NCBI GenBank assembly: GCA_902776665.1
Contig: CACYQZ010000002.1
Location: 74,329-138,328 of the forward strand
Direction of reading: 5' to 3'
From: an uncultured Prevotellaceae bacterium
GTDB taxonomy: Bacteria > Bacteroidota > Bacteroidia > Bacteroidales > Bacteroidaceae
DNA length: 64,000 nt
The notes below the pieces were generated by a model that was given only the letters and a program-made list of their open reading frames with translations, ran no database searches and was not told where the DNA came from. How positions within the stretch are numbered: the stretch's first letter is position 1; every line of letters begins with the position of its first letter. Shown here piece after piece: positions 10,358-18,728 of the stretch. The position numbers and the translations under genes are program-made.

Positions 10358-10359
10358 GG

Positions 10360-10425
10360 TTTTATTTGACAATTTGACTATTTTACGATTTGACTATTTT
10401 ACGATTTGACAATTTCACTTTTTCA
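10360..10425. repeat. AT-rich low-complexity intergenic repeat
   Basis: The unit ATTTGACTATTTTACG occurs twice in direct orientation with partial copies on both sides. Similar strings occur near 37680-37715 and 55785-55815. Confidence 0.55.
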
Positions 10426-11113
10426 CCTTTTCAATCAACTCCCTCATTCCCTCGCTGGCACCTTTTTGGATATGCGTCAGATTCGGGATGTTGCTGGTTG
10501 GTACATCGTCGGGGTCGATGAGGAAAATCGGTGTTCCAGCCTTGACATAATGCGCCAGTCCGGCAGCGGGATAGACGTTCAGCGATGTGCCGATAATCAC
10601 CAAAATATCTGCTTCGCTGACGACCTCGGCGGCAGGGCCAATCATCGGGACACTCTCACCGAAAAACACGATGAACGGGCGCAACAGCGAACCGTCGCCA
10701 GCCTTTTCGCCCTCAGCCACTTCGCAATTGTCTTCCGTCAGTTCGCGCACATAACGCTCGTCGAATTGATCGTCGGAAGAGCAGACTTTCGTCAGTTCGC
10801 CATGCAGGTGAATCACGCGCTTCGAACCCGCCTTTTCGTGCAGATTATCAACGTTTTGCGTCACCACTGTCACGTCGAAATCGTCTTGTAACGCAGCAAT
10901 CAAACGATGCCCCTCGTTCGGCTCGGCGGCGAAGAGTTTTTTACGCAGTCGGTTGTAAAATTGATTGACCAAAACAGGGTCGGCCAGCCATCCTTCGTGG
11001 CTCGCCACCTGCTCAACGGGGAAATCCTCCCACAATCCGCCGGCTCCGCGAAAAGTCTTGAATCCGCTTTCCACCGACATTCCGGCACCCGTCAAAAAAA
11101 CAATCTTTTTCAT
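10415..11113 (-). CDS. cobB: NAD-dependent protein deacylase (sirtuin)
   Basis: A 232-residue sirtuin that would remove acyl groups from lysines using NAD+. The motifs FLTGAGMSVESGFKTFR (NAD binding), VVTQNVDNLHEKAG (catalytic-site loop) and VIHLHGELT with the catalytic His are present, as is the late IIGTSLNVYPAAGL. The structural zinc site is degenerate: the pairs of cysteines usual for the family are mostly missing in the segment after the catalytic His. Between it and purE lies a low-complexity ATTTGACTATTTTACG repeat. Stop codon TGA. Confidence 0.9.
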   Translation of the reverse strand: MKKIVFLTGAGMSVESGFKTFRGAGGLWEDFPVEQVASHEGWLADPVLVNQFYNRLRKKLFAAEPNEGHRLIAALQDDFDVTVVTQNVDNLHEKAGSKRVIHLHGELTKVCSSDDQFDERYVRELTEDNCEVAEGEKAGDGSLLRPFIVFFGESVPMIGPAAEVVSEADILVIIGTSLNVYPAAGLAHYVKAGTPIFLIDPDDVPTSNIPNLTHIQKGASEGMRELIEKVKK

Positions 11114-11231
11114 ACGCTGATAGAATGGTTTTTAGGTACTATTTTTCCCGATTTTCGGGTTGATTCTGCTTAATATTCCACAAAAATAATCATTTTTCCC
11201 GAAATAATGCACAACAATCACAGAAAAATTG

Positions 11232-11239
11232 TAACTTTG
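11232..11239 (+). promoter_or_regulatory. -7 promoter box for the FKBP cluster
   Basis: TAACTTTG matches TAnnTTTG and lies about 60 bases before the ATG of the first FKBP gene. Confidence 0.65.
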
Positions 11240-11299
11240 CACACATATTTTTACAGATTGACGAATTTTAAGCAAAATTTTGAACGAAAAATCAAGAAA

Positions 11300-11905
11300 A
11301 TGGACAAAGTTAGCTACGCATTGGGCATGGGCATCGGTCGTCAGTTGAACGACATGGGTGCCAAGAGCTTGAACATCGACGATTTCGCACAGGCCATCAA
11401 GGACGTTCTGGCTGGTGGAAAAACGCAGTTGGACGCTCACGAGGCGCAGGTCGTCGTGCAAGAATTTTTCCAAAAACAGGAAGAAAAACAACGTGCTTCG
11501 GCTGCCGAGCGACACAAGGCATTGAAGGCGCAGGGAGAACAATATCTGGCTGAAAACGGCAAGAAAGACGGCGTTGTGACGCTGCCGAGCGGCCTGCAAT
11601 ATCAGGTACTGCAAGAAGGTAACGGTCGCAAGCCGAAAGCCACCGACCAAGTGAAGTGCCACTACGAGGGAATGCTCGTCGATGGCACGCTGTTCGACAG
11701 TAGCATCCAGCGCGGTGAGCCCGCCACGTTCCCGTTGAACGGCGTGATTGCCGGATGGACGGAAGGCCTTCAACTGATGCAGGAAGGCGCGAAATACCGC
11801 TTCTTCATCCCCTATCACTTGGGTTATGGCGAGCGCGGCGCAGGCGCGTCGATTCCTCCCTTCGCAGCGTTGGTGTTCGACGTTGAACTGATTGAAGTGA
11901 TTTAA
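11300..11905 (+). CDS. FKBP-type peptidyl-prolyl isomerase, cytoplasmic type
   Basis: A 201-residue protein with an N-terminal dimerisation helix domain (SYALGMGIGRQLNDMG..., about residues 4-90) and a C-terminal FKBP domain (VTLPSGLQYQVLQEG to the end). It catalyses cis-trans isomerisation at proline bonds. It lacks a signal peptide, unlike the two FKBP genes that follow. Active-site-like features VDGTLFDSS, GWTEGLQLM and YHLGYGERG are kept. It is the first of three tandem FKBP genes. Confidence 0.9.
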   Translation: MDKVSYALGMGIGRQLNDMGAKSLNIDDFAQAIKDVLAGGKTQLDAHEAQVVVQEFFQKQEEKQRASAAERHKALKAQGEQYLAENGKKDGVVTLPSGLQYQVLQEGNGRKPKATDQVKCHYEGMLVDGTLFDSSIQRGEPATFPLNGVIAGWTEGLQLMQEGAKYRFFIPYHLGYGERGAGASIPPFAALVFDVELIEVI

Positions 11906-11941
11906 TAAATTTATAATTAACAATTAACCATTAACAAAACA

Positions 11942-12844
11942 ATGAAAAAATTGACATTTGTAGCCGCTATGGCTATTGCTGCCGCCATGTTCACATCGTG
12001 CGGCAACGGAACCCCGAAAGCCAATCTGAAGAGTGATGTCGATTCGATGAGCTATGCCATCGGTCTGACGCAGACACAGGGTCTGAAAGAGTACCTCGTC
12101 GATCGTCTGCAAATCGACACGGCCTACATGAACGACTTCATCAAGGGTCTCAACGACGGTGCCAACGCCGGCGACGACAAGAAAAAGGCTGCTTACTACG
12201 CCGGTATTCAAATCGGTCAGCAGATTTCCACGCAGATGATGCCTGGCATCAACCGCGAAGTGTTCGGAAACGACTCCACGAAGACCATCTCGCTGAAGAA
12301 TTTCATGGCTGGATTCGTTGCTGGAACCACAGGCAAGAACCAAATGATGGACATGGACAAGGCTCAACTCGTCTCGGAATCGCTCATGCGCAAGGTGAAG
12401 GCTGAAACCGCTTTGCAGGAGTTCGGTGCGAACAAAGAGGCTGGTGAGAAATTCCTCGCTGAAAACGGCAAGAAGGAAGACGTGAAGACGCTTGAGGTCG
12501 AATACGACCAACTCGACGGCACGAAAGGCAAGTCGTTCATCCAGTACAAAGTCATCAAGGAAGGTAGCGGCGCCATGCCGAAAGACACTTCGATGGTGAA
12601 GGTTCACTACGAAGGAAAGACCATCGACGGCAAAGTTTTCGATAGTTCTTATGGTAAAGAGCCCGCCGATATGCGCGTGAATCAGGTTATCAAGGGCTTC
12701 ACGCAGGCTCTCGTCCACATGCCCGAAGGTTCGATTTGGGAAGTCTATATTCCGCAGGAACTGGCTTACGGCGAGCGTCAGGCACGTGAAATCCAGCCGT
12801 TCTCGGCCCTGATTTTCAAGATTGAACTGCTGAAAGTCAATTAA
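11942..12844 (+). CDS. FKBP-type peptidyl-prolyl isomerase lipoprotein (Mip/FkpA-like)
   Basis: A 300-residue protein with a lipoprotein signal (MKKLTFVAAMAIAAAMFTSC). The N-terminal helical domain (SMSYAIGLTQTQGLKEYL) is the Mip/FkpA type used for dimerisation, and the C-terminal FKBP domain includes IDGKVFDSSYG and VIKGFTQALVHMPEG. It probably folds envelope proteins on the periplasmic face. It lies 36 bases after the cytoplasmic FKBP gene and 13 bases before the next one. Confidence 0.9.
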   Translation: MKKLTFVAAMAIAAAMFTSCGNGTPKANLKSDVDSMSYAIGLTQTQGLKEYLVDRLQIDTAYMNDFIKGLNDGANAGDDKKKAAYYAGIQIGQQISTQMMPGINREVFGNDSTKTISLKNFMAGFVAGTTGKNQMMDMDKAQLVSESLMRKVKAETALQEFGANKEAGEKFLAENGKKEDVKTLEVEYDQLDGTKGKSFIQYKVIKEGSGAMPKDTSMVKVHYEGKTIDGKVFDSSYGKEPADMRVNQVIKGFTQALVHMPEGSIWEVYIPQELAYGERQAREIQPFSALIFKIELLKVN

Positions 12845-12857
12845 TCGTTAGACATTC

Positions 12858-13835
12858 ATGAAAAAAATCGCATTATTGGCCGTTGCCTTCGTGCTGAGCG
12901 CATCGTTCTGTATGGCGGACACGACCAAGAAAAAAACAAAGAAAAAGCAATCGGAGGCGGCTACCGTCTCCGACTGCTGTGTTGTGCCGCCCCTCGTGCT
13001 GACCAACCCCGACGACTCGCTGAGTTATGCCGCAGGAAAGGCCGCCACGCAGGGACTTCTTCCCTATCTGCAACAGCAGATGAAGGTCGATACGGCTTAC
13101 ATGGCCGACTTCGCAAAAGGCTATGCCGAGGCAGTCAAAAAGGCCGAAGACCCGAAATTCGCCGCCTATCTCGCAGGAACGCAAATCGCCCAGATGGCGA
13201 AACAGCGCATTTTCCCGGGTATGAAAGGCGAATTTGAGGGTTCGAAGGTCGAAATCAACGAGGATTTGTTCCATCGCGGTTTTGTCGCTTCGCTCACGAA
13301 AGACAACAGCGTCTATACCGATTCTGCCGCCCAAACCTTTTTCGAAGAGAACCTCAAGAGGGTGAAAGAAGAGATGAATGCGGCCTACAAGGCTGAAAAT
13401 GCCGCGTGGATGGCTGAAAATGCCAAGAAAGAAGGCGTTGTGACGCTGCCGAGCGGTCTGCAATACAAGGTTTTGACGATGGGAACGGGCGAAAAGCCGC
13501 TGGCCGAGCAGACGGTCGAGGTGAAATACGAAGGAAAAACCATCGACGGCAACGTCTTTGACAGTTCCTACAAGCGCAATCCGCAGACCTCGAAATTCCG
13601 CTGCAACCAAGTCATCAAAGGCTGGACCGAGGCATTGCAACTGATGCCCGTCGGTTCGAAATGGGAACTCTACATCCCGCAGGAATTGGCCTATGGCGAG
13701 CGTCAGGCAGGTCAAATCAAGCCGTTCTCGACCCTGATTTTCACGGTTGAGTTGGTGGACATCGTTTACGATGACGATGCATCGCAAACAGCCATCGGAA
13801 GCACTGCAAAAAAGAACGATTCAAAGAAAAAATAA
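12858..13835 (+). CDS. FKBP-type peptidyl-prolyl isomerase, periplasmic
   Basis: A 325-residue paralogue of the preceding gene, with a Sec signal (MKKIALLAVAFVLSASFCMA), a lysine-rich linker, a Mip-type helical domain (SLSYAAGKAATQGLLPYL) and an FKBP domain (IDGNVFDSSYKR, VIKGWTEALQLMPVG). It ends with a lysine/serine tail. The shared phrases DTAYM.DF.KG and AYGERQA with its neighbour show tandem duplication. Four bases after its stop is the TTG start of the next gene. Confidence 0.9.
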   Translation: MKKIALLAVAFVLSASFCMADTTKKKTKKKQSEAATVSDCCVVPPLVLTNPDDSLSYAAGKAATQGLLPYLQQQMKVDTAYMADFAKGYAEAVKKAEDPKFAAYLAGTQIAQMAKQRIFPGMKGEFEGSKVEINEDLFHRGFVASLTKDNSVYTDSAAQTFFEENLKRVKEEMNAAYKAENAAWMAENAKKEGVVTLPSGLQYKVLTMGTGEKPLAEQTVEVKYEGKTIDGNVFDSSYKRNPQTSKFRCNQVIKGWTEALQLMPVGSKWELYIPQELAYGERQAGQIKPFSTLIFTVELVDIVYDDDASQTAIGSTAKKNDSKKK

Positions 13836-13838
13836 GTT

Positions 13839-15617
13839 TTGAAACCTTTTGATTTAAAATCGAATCTGCAGGCGGTTCACGAGCACTTTCCAGCCTCCGA
13901 CTACCGCCCGCTCATCGGCATCACGGGCAACCACATGGATGGAAATGCTGCCTTGTGCGACCCGTACTACGAACAGGTCATCAAGGCAGGTGGAACGCCC
14001 GTGGTAATTCCGCCGACTGCCGACAAAGGGGTTCTCGTCAATGTGTTGGAGCACATCGACGGCCTTTTGCTCAGCGGTGGAGCCGACTACAATCCGCTTT
14101 GGGGCGGCGAACAGCCTGCGCCGAAACTCGGTGGCATCAATTCACGGCGCGACTTGTCGGAACTGCTGCTGACGCGCCTTGCCTACAACCGCCAAATTCC
14201 GATTTTCGGCATTTGTCGGGGTATGCAGACGCTTGCGATGGTCCTCGGCGGCCACGTCGCGCAGGACATTTCTTCCACAGCGACCATTAAGCATTCGCAG
14301 GAATGTCATCGGTCGGAACCGACGCACTCGGTCGTCATCGAACCCGACAGCGAATTGGCCGAGATTTACGCCTCCGAAAAGACTTCTGATGCGGAAAAAA
14401 CGACGATTTTTGTCAATACACTCCACCATCAGGCCGTCGATAACGCGGGCGATCGCTTCCGCGTTACGGCGAAGGCTCCCGACGGCACCATCGAGGCGAT
14501 GGAAAGCACCGAGCACAAGGCGATTCTCGGTGTGCAATGGCATCCGGAATGGCTCGAAGAGGAAGGTCGGAAATTGTTCCGATGGCTCGTCAATCAGGCG
14601 TATAACTATCACACTGCCAAGCGGTTACACCATCGCGTCTTGACGCTCGACACCCATTGCGACACGCCGATGTTCTTCCCACAAGGCATCCATTTCGAAC
14701 AGCGCGACGAGCGCATCCTTGTCGATTTGCACAAGATGACCGAGGGCAGGATGGACGCTGTGATTATGGCGGCTTATCTGCCGCAGCCGAAAATGGGCGA
14801 GACTTTCTCTTCGATGGCACCGCACACCGCCCGATACACGCCCTGTTCCTACGCTCACAGCATTTTCGACCAAATCGAAACCATCGTCGAGCAAAACAAG
14901 CAGTATCTGAGCCTCGCCCGCACGCCTGCCGACCTCTACGAAGACAAGCGAAAAGGCCGCAAATCCATCGTTTTGGCCATCGAAAACGGTCTGGCGCTCG
15001 AGCACGAACTCGAAAACGTAAAACGGTTCGCACAGCGTGGCGTGGCCTATATCACGCTCTGCCACAACGGCGACAACGATATCTGCGACTCGGCGAAGGG
15101 TTGCAACACGCACAACGGCGTGAGCACTTTCGGCGAACAGGTGATTCGCGAAATGAACCGCCACGGTATTATGGTTGACCTCAGCCACGCGGCAGAAAAG
15201 AGCTTTTATGACGCTTTGGACATCAGTGCGACGCCCATCGTCTGCAGCCACTCGAATTGTCGTGCGCTCTGCGACCATCCGCGCAACCTCACCGACGACC
15301 AACTCCGCCGACTCGCCGAGAAGGGTGGTGTGGCGCACACGACGCTCTATGCGGGGTTCCTCCGCAAAGACGGTCAGGCGTCGATTCTCGATGCCATCGA
15401 CCACCTCGAACACGCCATCAACGTGATGGGCATCGACCACGTCGGCATCGGCACCGATTTCGACGGCGACGGCGGTGTCACGGGCTTTGCCGATGCTTCG
15501 GAAGCCCTGAATTTCACGCTCCACCTGTTGCGTCGGAAATACAGCGAACAGGATATTCGCAAAATCTGGGGCGGCAACTGGCTGCGCGTGATGGCGGAAG
15601 TGCAGAGGAAAGGTTAA
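13839..15617 (+). CDS. Fusion: gamma-glutamyl hydrolase-type GATase (C26) + membrane dipeptidase (M19)
   Basis: A 592-residue two-domain hydrolase. Residues about 20-265 form a class I glutamine amidotransferase of the peptidase C26/PuuD type with the nucleophile Cys in FGICRGMQ and the His-Glu pair in VQWHPEW. Residues about 270-590 are a renal-dipeptidase-like M19 domain with zinc ligands in LDTHCDTPMF, VDLSHAAEKS, IVCSHSNCRAL and the DHVGIGTDFDG active-site Asp. It would hydrolyse gamma-glutamyl compounds and dipeptides. No signal peptide is visible. The start is a TTG four bases after the preceding stop, needed to include the conserved RPLIGITGNHMDG. Confidence 0.9.
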   Translation: MKPFDLKSNLQAVHEHFPASDYRPLIGITGNHMDGNAALCDPYYEQVIKAGGTPVVIPPTADKGVLVNVLEHIDGLLLSGGADYNPLWGGEQPAPKLGGINSRRDLSELLLTRLAYNRQIPIFGICRGMQTLAMVLGGHVAQDISSTATIKHSQECHRSEPTHSVVIEPDSELAEIYASEKTSDAEKTTIFVNTLHHQAVDNAGDRFRVTAKAPDGTIEAMESTEHKAILGVQWHPEWLEEEGRKLFRWLVNQAYNYHTAKRLHHRVLTLDTHCDTPMFFPQGIHFEQRDERILVDLHKMTEGRMDAVIMAAYLPQPKMGETFSSMAPHTARYTPCSYAHSIFDQIETIVEQNKQYLSLARTPADLYEDKRKGRKSIVLAIENGLALEHELENVKRFAQRGVAYITLCHNGDNDICDSAKGCNTHNGVSTFGEQVIREMNRHGIMVDLSHAAEKSFYDALDISATPIVCSHSNCRALCDHPRNLTDDQLRRLAEKGGVAHTTLYAGFLRKDGQASILDAIDHLEHAINVMGIDHVGIGTDFDGDGGVTGFADASEALNFTLHLLRRKYSEQDIRKIWGGNWLRVMAEVQRKG

Positions 15618-15653
15618 AGGGTTAAAAGGTGAAAAAGTTAAAAGGTTAAAAAG

Positions 15654-16736
15654 GTGAGAAAAATTTTTCTGATACTCCTCGTTGTCGCTTTGGCGGCGCT
15701 TGCCATTGCGATTTATCTGCCTGCGATTCTCTCGATGTTTCGCGACGAAGAACCGCTTGTTGAAGATGTTGCGCCCGTCGGTCCGTCGTTTTCAGCCGAT
15801 TCTGCCTATGCTTTTTGTCAGGCGCAGTGCGATTTCGGCTCTCGTGCGATGAACACCGAGGGCCACGAGCGTTGCAAAGATTGGATCATCGAGAAATTCA
15901 AGCAATACGGCTGTGTTGTCACGACGCAACAGACCGACATCAAGGGTTACGACGGCACCGTTCTCCACGCAACGAACATCATCGCCCGTTTTCGTCCAGA
16001 ACTGACGACGCGCATCCTGCTCTGCGCCCATTGGGACAGCCGTCCCTGGGCCGACAACGACCCCGACGAAGCCAATTGGCGCAAACCGATTCTCGCCGCC
16101 AACGATGCCGCATCGGGTGTCGCCGTGATGCTCGAAATCGCAAGATTGCTCTCCTCAGAAAACACTCCAACACCTACCACCCAACACCTACCACCCAACA
16201 CCCAACACCCAACACCTACCACCCAACACCCAACACCCACCATCGGCATCGACTTCATCTGCTTCGACGCTGAGGACTGGGGCACGCCGCAATGGGAAGA
16301 AAACCACGCAGAAAGCGATAACAGTTGGGCTTTAGGTTCGAATTATTTCGCTCAAAACCTGCCCGAACGCTATGAGGTGCGCTATGGAATCTTGCTCGAT
16401 ATGGTTGGCGGACAGGGTGCGAAGTTCTATCAGGAACAAATTTCGCTGCATTTCGCCTCGGCCATCGTCGAAAAAGTGTGGCGAGCCGCCGAACAAGCCG
16501 GTTTTGCGAGTTATTTCCCGAAAACAACAGGCGGTCAAATCAACGACGACCATTTCCCGTTGAACCGCTATGCGCGGATTCCCACCATCGACATCATTCC
16601 CTACTATCCCGACTGTCCGCAAAGCACTTTCGGTCCGACGTGGCATACCCTCAACGACGATATGCAGCACATCGACCGCAACACCCTCAAAGCTGTCGGA
16701 CAAACCATCGTACAAGTCATCTGGACAGAACAATAA
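15654..16736 (+). CDS. M28-family peptidase, glutaminyl-peptide cyclotransferase-like
   Basis: A 360-residue exported zinc enzyme starting at GTG with a membrane-anchoring N-terminus (IFLILLVVALAALAIAIYL). The M28 metal-binding pattern is visible: LCAHWDSRPWAD (His and Asp), NDAASGVAVMLEIA (bridging Asp), CFDAEDWG (Glu-Asp) and the late TWHTLNDDMQHI (His). This set, with the Trp-rich AHWDSRPWAD, matches bacterial glutaminyl cyclases, which form N-terminal pyroglutamate; peptidase activity is an alternative. Residues about 172-198 are a Pro/Thr/His insert encoded by tandem ACCCAACACCTACC-type repeats, absent from the catalytic core. Confidence 0.85.
   Translation: MRKIFLILLVVALAALAIAIYLPAILSMFRDEEPLVEDVAPVGPSFSADSAYAFCQAQCDFGSRAMNTEGHERCKDWIIEKFKQYGCVVTTQQTDIKGYDGTVLHATNIIARFRPELTTRILLCAHWDSRPWADNDPDEANWRKPILAANDAASGVAVMLEIARLLSSENTPTPTTQHLPPNTQHPTPTTQHPTPTIGIDFICFDAEDWGTPQWEENHAESDNSWALGSNYFAQNLPERYEVRYGILLDMVGGQGAKFYQEQISLHFASAIVEKVWRAAEQAGFASYFPKTTGGQINDDHFPLNRYARIPTIDIIPYYPDCPQSTFGPTWHTLNDDMQHIDRNTLKAVGQTIVQVIWTEQ
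16150..16240 (+). repeat. In-frame low-complexity tandem repeat inside the M28 gene
   Basis: Repeats of the units AACACCTACCACCC and AACACCCAACACCC, read in frame as Pro/Thr/His/Gln. Similar CACTCCACACTTCACACTCC-type repeats occupy the spacer after the gene (16735-16788). Confidence 0.8.
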
Positions 16737-16788
16737 CACTCCACACTCCTCACTCCACACTTCACACTCCACACTTCACACTCCACAA
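16735..16788 (+). repeat. Low-complexity CACACTCCACACTT repeat in spacer
   Basis: Degenerate tandem copies of CACACTCCACACTT fill the gap between the M28 stop codon and the next ATG. The style matches the in-frame repeat in the preceding gene. Confidence 0.7.
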
Positions 16789-16789
16789 A

Positions 16790-17422
16790 ATGCCCTACAC
16801 CCCCCAAGAAGAACATTGGAACGCCCGAAGCCACGCCATCGGCATCGTGCTCGCCATCGTTGTGGGCATCGTGTTTTTTAGGAAATCCATCGAAAATGGC
16901 GATTCGTGGGTAGTTTTCGGCGTTGCGCTCTACCTGTTCGGAATGTTGTCGAGTTACATTTCCTCGACGCTCTACCACAGCACACCGCTCGAATCGCCCC
17001 GAAGAGAACTCTTGCGCCGTTGGGACCACGCCGCGATTTATTGGTTCATCGCCGGTTCTTATTCGCCCATCGTGCTCGGTCCGATGCGTCACGAAGGCGC
17101 ATGGGGCTGGTCGGTATTCGCTTTCGTGTGGACAGCCGCCATCGTCGGCACCATCGCCACCTTCCGCCGACTGAAAAGCCACAGCCACCTCGAAACCGTC
17201 TGTTTCTGTCTGATGGGACTCAGCATTCTCGTCGCCTTCAAACCCCTTCTCCACTGCGTTTCCACCGCCACCGTCGCGTGGATCATCGCCGAAGGCGTCT
17301 GCTACATCACCGGCGCTGTTTTCTATTCGACCCGCCGCCGATTCATGCACACTGTCTTCCACTTTTTCGTCCTCGCCGGCACCATTTGTCATATTCTTGC
17401 CGTGTGGAACATTCTGAAATAA
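16790..17422 (+). CDS. Hemolysin III / PAQR-family membrane protein
   Basis: A 210-residue protein with seven hydrophobic segments. Family motifs are visible: the N-terminal ARSHAIGIVLA, SSTLYHST, RRWDHAAIYWFIAGSYSP in the second and third segments, and a late FMHTVFHFFVLAGTICHILAV whose histidines align with the zinc site of PAQR receptors. The real role of the bacterial proteins (lipid homeostasis or a putative hydrolase) is not settled. The ATG after the low-complexity repeat was chosen, since the longer frame translates that repeat. Confidence 0.88.
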   Translation: MPYTPQEEHWNARSHAIGIVLAIVVGIVFFRKSIENGDSWVVFGVALYLFGMLSSYISSTLYHSTPLESPRRELLRRWDHAAIYWFIAGSYSPIVLGPMRHEGAWGWSVFAFVWTAAIVGTIATFRRLKSHSHLETVCFCLMGLSILVAFKPLLHCVSTATVAWIIAEGVCYITGAVFYSTRRRFMHTVFHFFVLAGTICHILAVWNILK

Positions 17423-17428
17423 AGATTT

Positions 17429-18637
17429 TTATTCCTGCTTCTTTAACTTGTTCTGCATGACAACGGCGCAAGAAGCATCGCCCGTAATCGACATGACCGT
17501 GCGACCCATATCGACAATGCGATCGACACCCGCCACAATCGCCACACATTCCACAGGAATCTGCGCCGACGCAAACACCATCGCCATCAATGCCAGCGAA
17601 CCGCCTGGAATGCCCGGCGTGCCAATGGAAGCGATGGTTGAGGCAAAGGCGATGGAAAAATACTGATGGAGCGTCAGGTCGATGCCACAGCAAGTCGCCA
17701 TAAAGACCGATGCCACACCGAGGTAAATCGCCACGCCGTCCATGTTGATGGTCGCACCCAACGACAACACAAAATTGCCAATATCCTTGCGAACACCCAT
17801 CTTCTCCGTGCATTTCATCGTGTAGGGCAGAGTGGCGACCGACGAATCGCTCGAAAAAGCAAACAACATCGCAGGCTGCAACTCCTTGAAAAACCTGATG
17901 GGCGACAGTCCACCCAACAGATAGACCAGCGAGGAATAGACACAAAAGGCATGAACGCTGAAACAGAAATAGGCCAGAGCGATGAGTGCCGCGTAAGACC
18001 CCAAGACACTCGGTCCGTTGGAAACGACCACAGGCGTAAGCATGCAGAAAACCCCGTAAGGAGCCAGCGCCATGATATAAGAAAGCACCTTCGAAACAAC
18101 AGCATTGCTACTGAGCGTAAGTTTTCGAATCGGTTCCCCAACCTCACCCACATGCACCATCGCCACACCAAAGAAAATGGCAATCACAATGACTTGAATC
18201 ATCGTCATGTTGGTCAGCGGAAGCATGATATTCTCAGGAAACATGTTCACAATCTGATCCATGATGCTGAAATCAGGCACTTCAACCGTCGTCGTGTTTT
18301 TGCTCAAATCGACATGAATGAGGGGAAGAAAGCCTTTCATCAACGTCGAAGTCACCAGTCCGAGCGTCACGGCAATAATCGTTGTAAACATGAAATAGAG
18401 CAACGTCCGCAATCCCAGCCTGCCCACCTTCGACACGTCGTTCATCGACAAAATGCCGGCCATGATGGAAAACAACACCAACGGCACCACGATGAACTTC
18501 AGCAAGTTCAGAAAAATGTTTCCAAACGGCTTGATGTATTCATTCACGAAATCGGCATGGCCCTGCAGCAAAATGCCGGCGAAGACAGCCAAAACAAGTG
18601 CAATGGCAATCTGGTTGGTTAGCGATAGTTTCTTCAT
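17429..18637 (-). CDS. Dicarboxylate/amino acid:cation symporter
   Basis: A 402-residue member of the DAACS (GltP/DctA) family that imports glutamate, aspartate or C4-dicarboxylates with protons or sodium. The two hairpin and core motifs are present: FAFSSDSSVATLPYTM (HP1 serine-rich loop), LGATINMDGVAIY (transmembrane 7) and GTPGIPGGSLA (HP2). About eight membrane segments are seen. The ATG giving MKKLSLTNQI is chosen because a TATCTTTG promoter box sits 20 bases upstream, inside the longer reading frame. Confidence 0.92.
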   Translation of the reverse strand: MKKLSLTNQIAIALVLAVFAGILLQGHADFVNEYIKPFGNIFLNLLKFIVVPLVLFSIMAGILSMNDVSKVGRLGLRTLLYFMFTTIIAVTLGLVTSTLMKGFLPLIHVDLSKNTTTVEVPDFSIMDQIVNMFPENIMLPLTNMTMIQVIVIAIFFGVAMVHVGEVGEPIRKLTLSSNAVVSKVLSYIMALAPYGVFCMLTPVVVSNGPSVLGSYAALIALAYFCFSVHAFCVYSSLVYLLGGLSPIRFFKELQPAMLFAFSSDSSVATLPYTMKCTEKMGVRKDIGNFVLSLGATINMDGVAIYLGVASVFMATCCGIDLTLHQYFSIAFASTIASIGTPGIPGGSLALMAMVFASAQIPVECVAIVAGVDRIVDMGRTVMSITGDASCAVVMQNKLKKQE

Positions 18638-18656
18638 GTTGGTTAGTTTTATGGTG

Positions 18657-18664
18657 CAAAGATA
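18657..18664 (-). promoter_or_regulatory. -7 promoter box for the symporter gene
   Basis: TATCTTTG on the minus strand matches TAnnTTTG and decides the symporter start. Confidence 0.65.
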
Positions 18665-18728
18665 CAAAAAATCCGCGCAACTCTTTCGAGCCACGCGGAT
18701 TTTTCTGTTGATGATGTCGAAGACTTGA

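Noticed and set aside
8501..10369. 622-codon open frame on the plus strand spanning yifB and purE
   Set aside because: Runs antisense to two clear genes and resembles no protein family.
16150..16240. CRISPR-like or satellite array
   Set aside because: Units are 7-14 bases, without unique spacers, and lie in frame in an intact gene.
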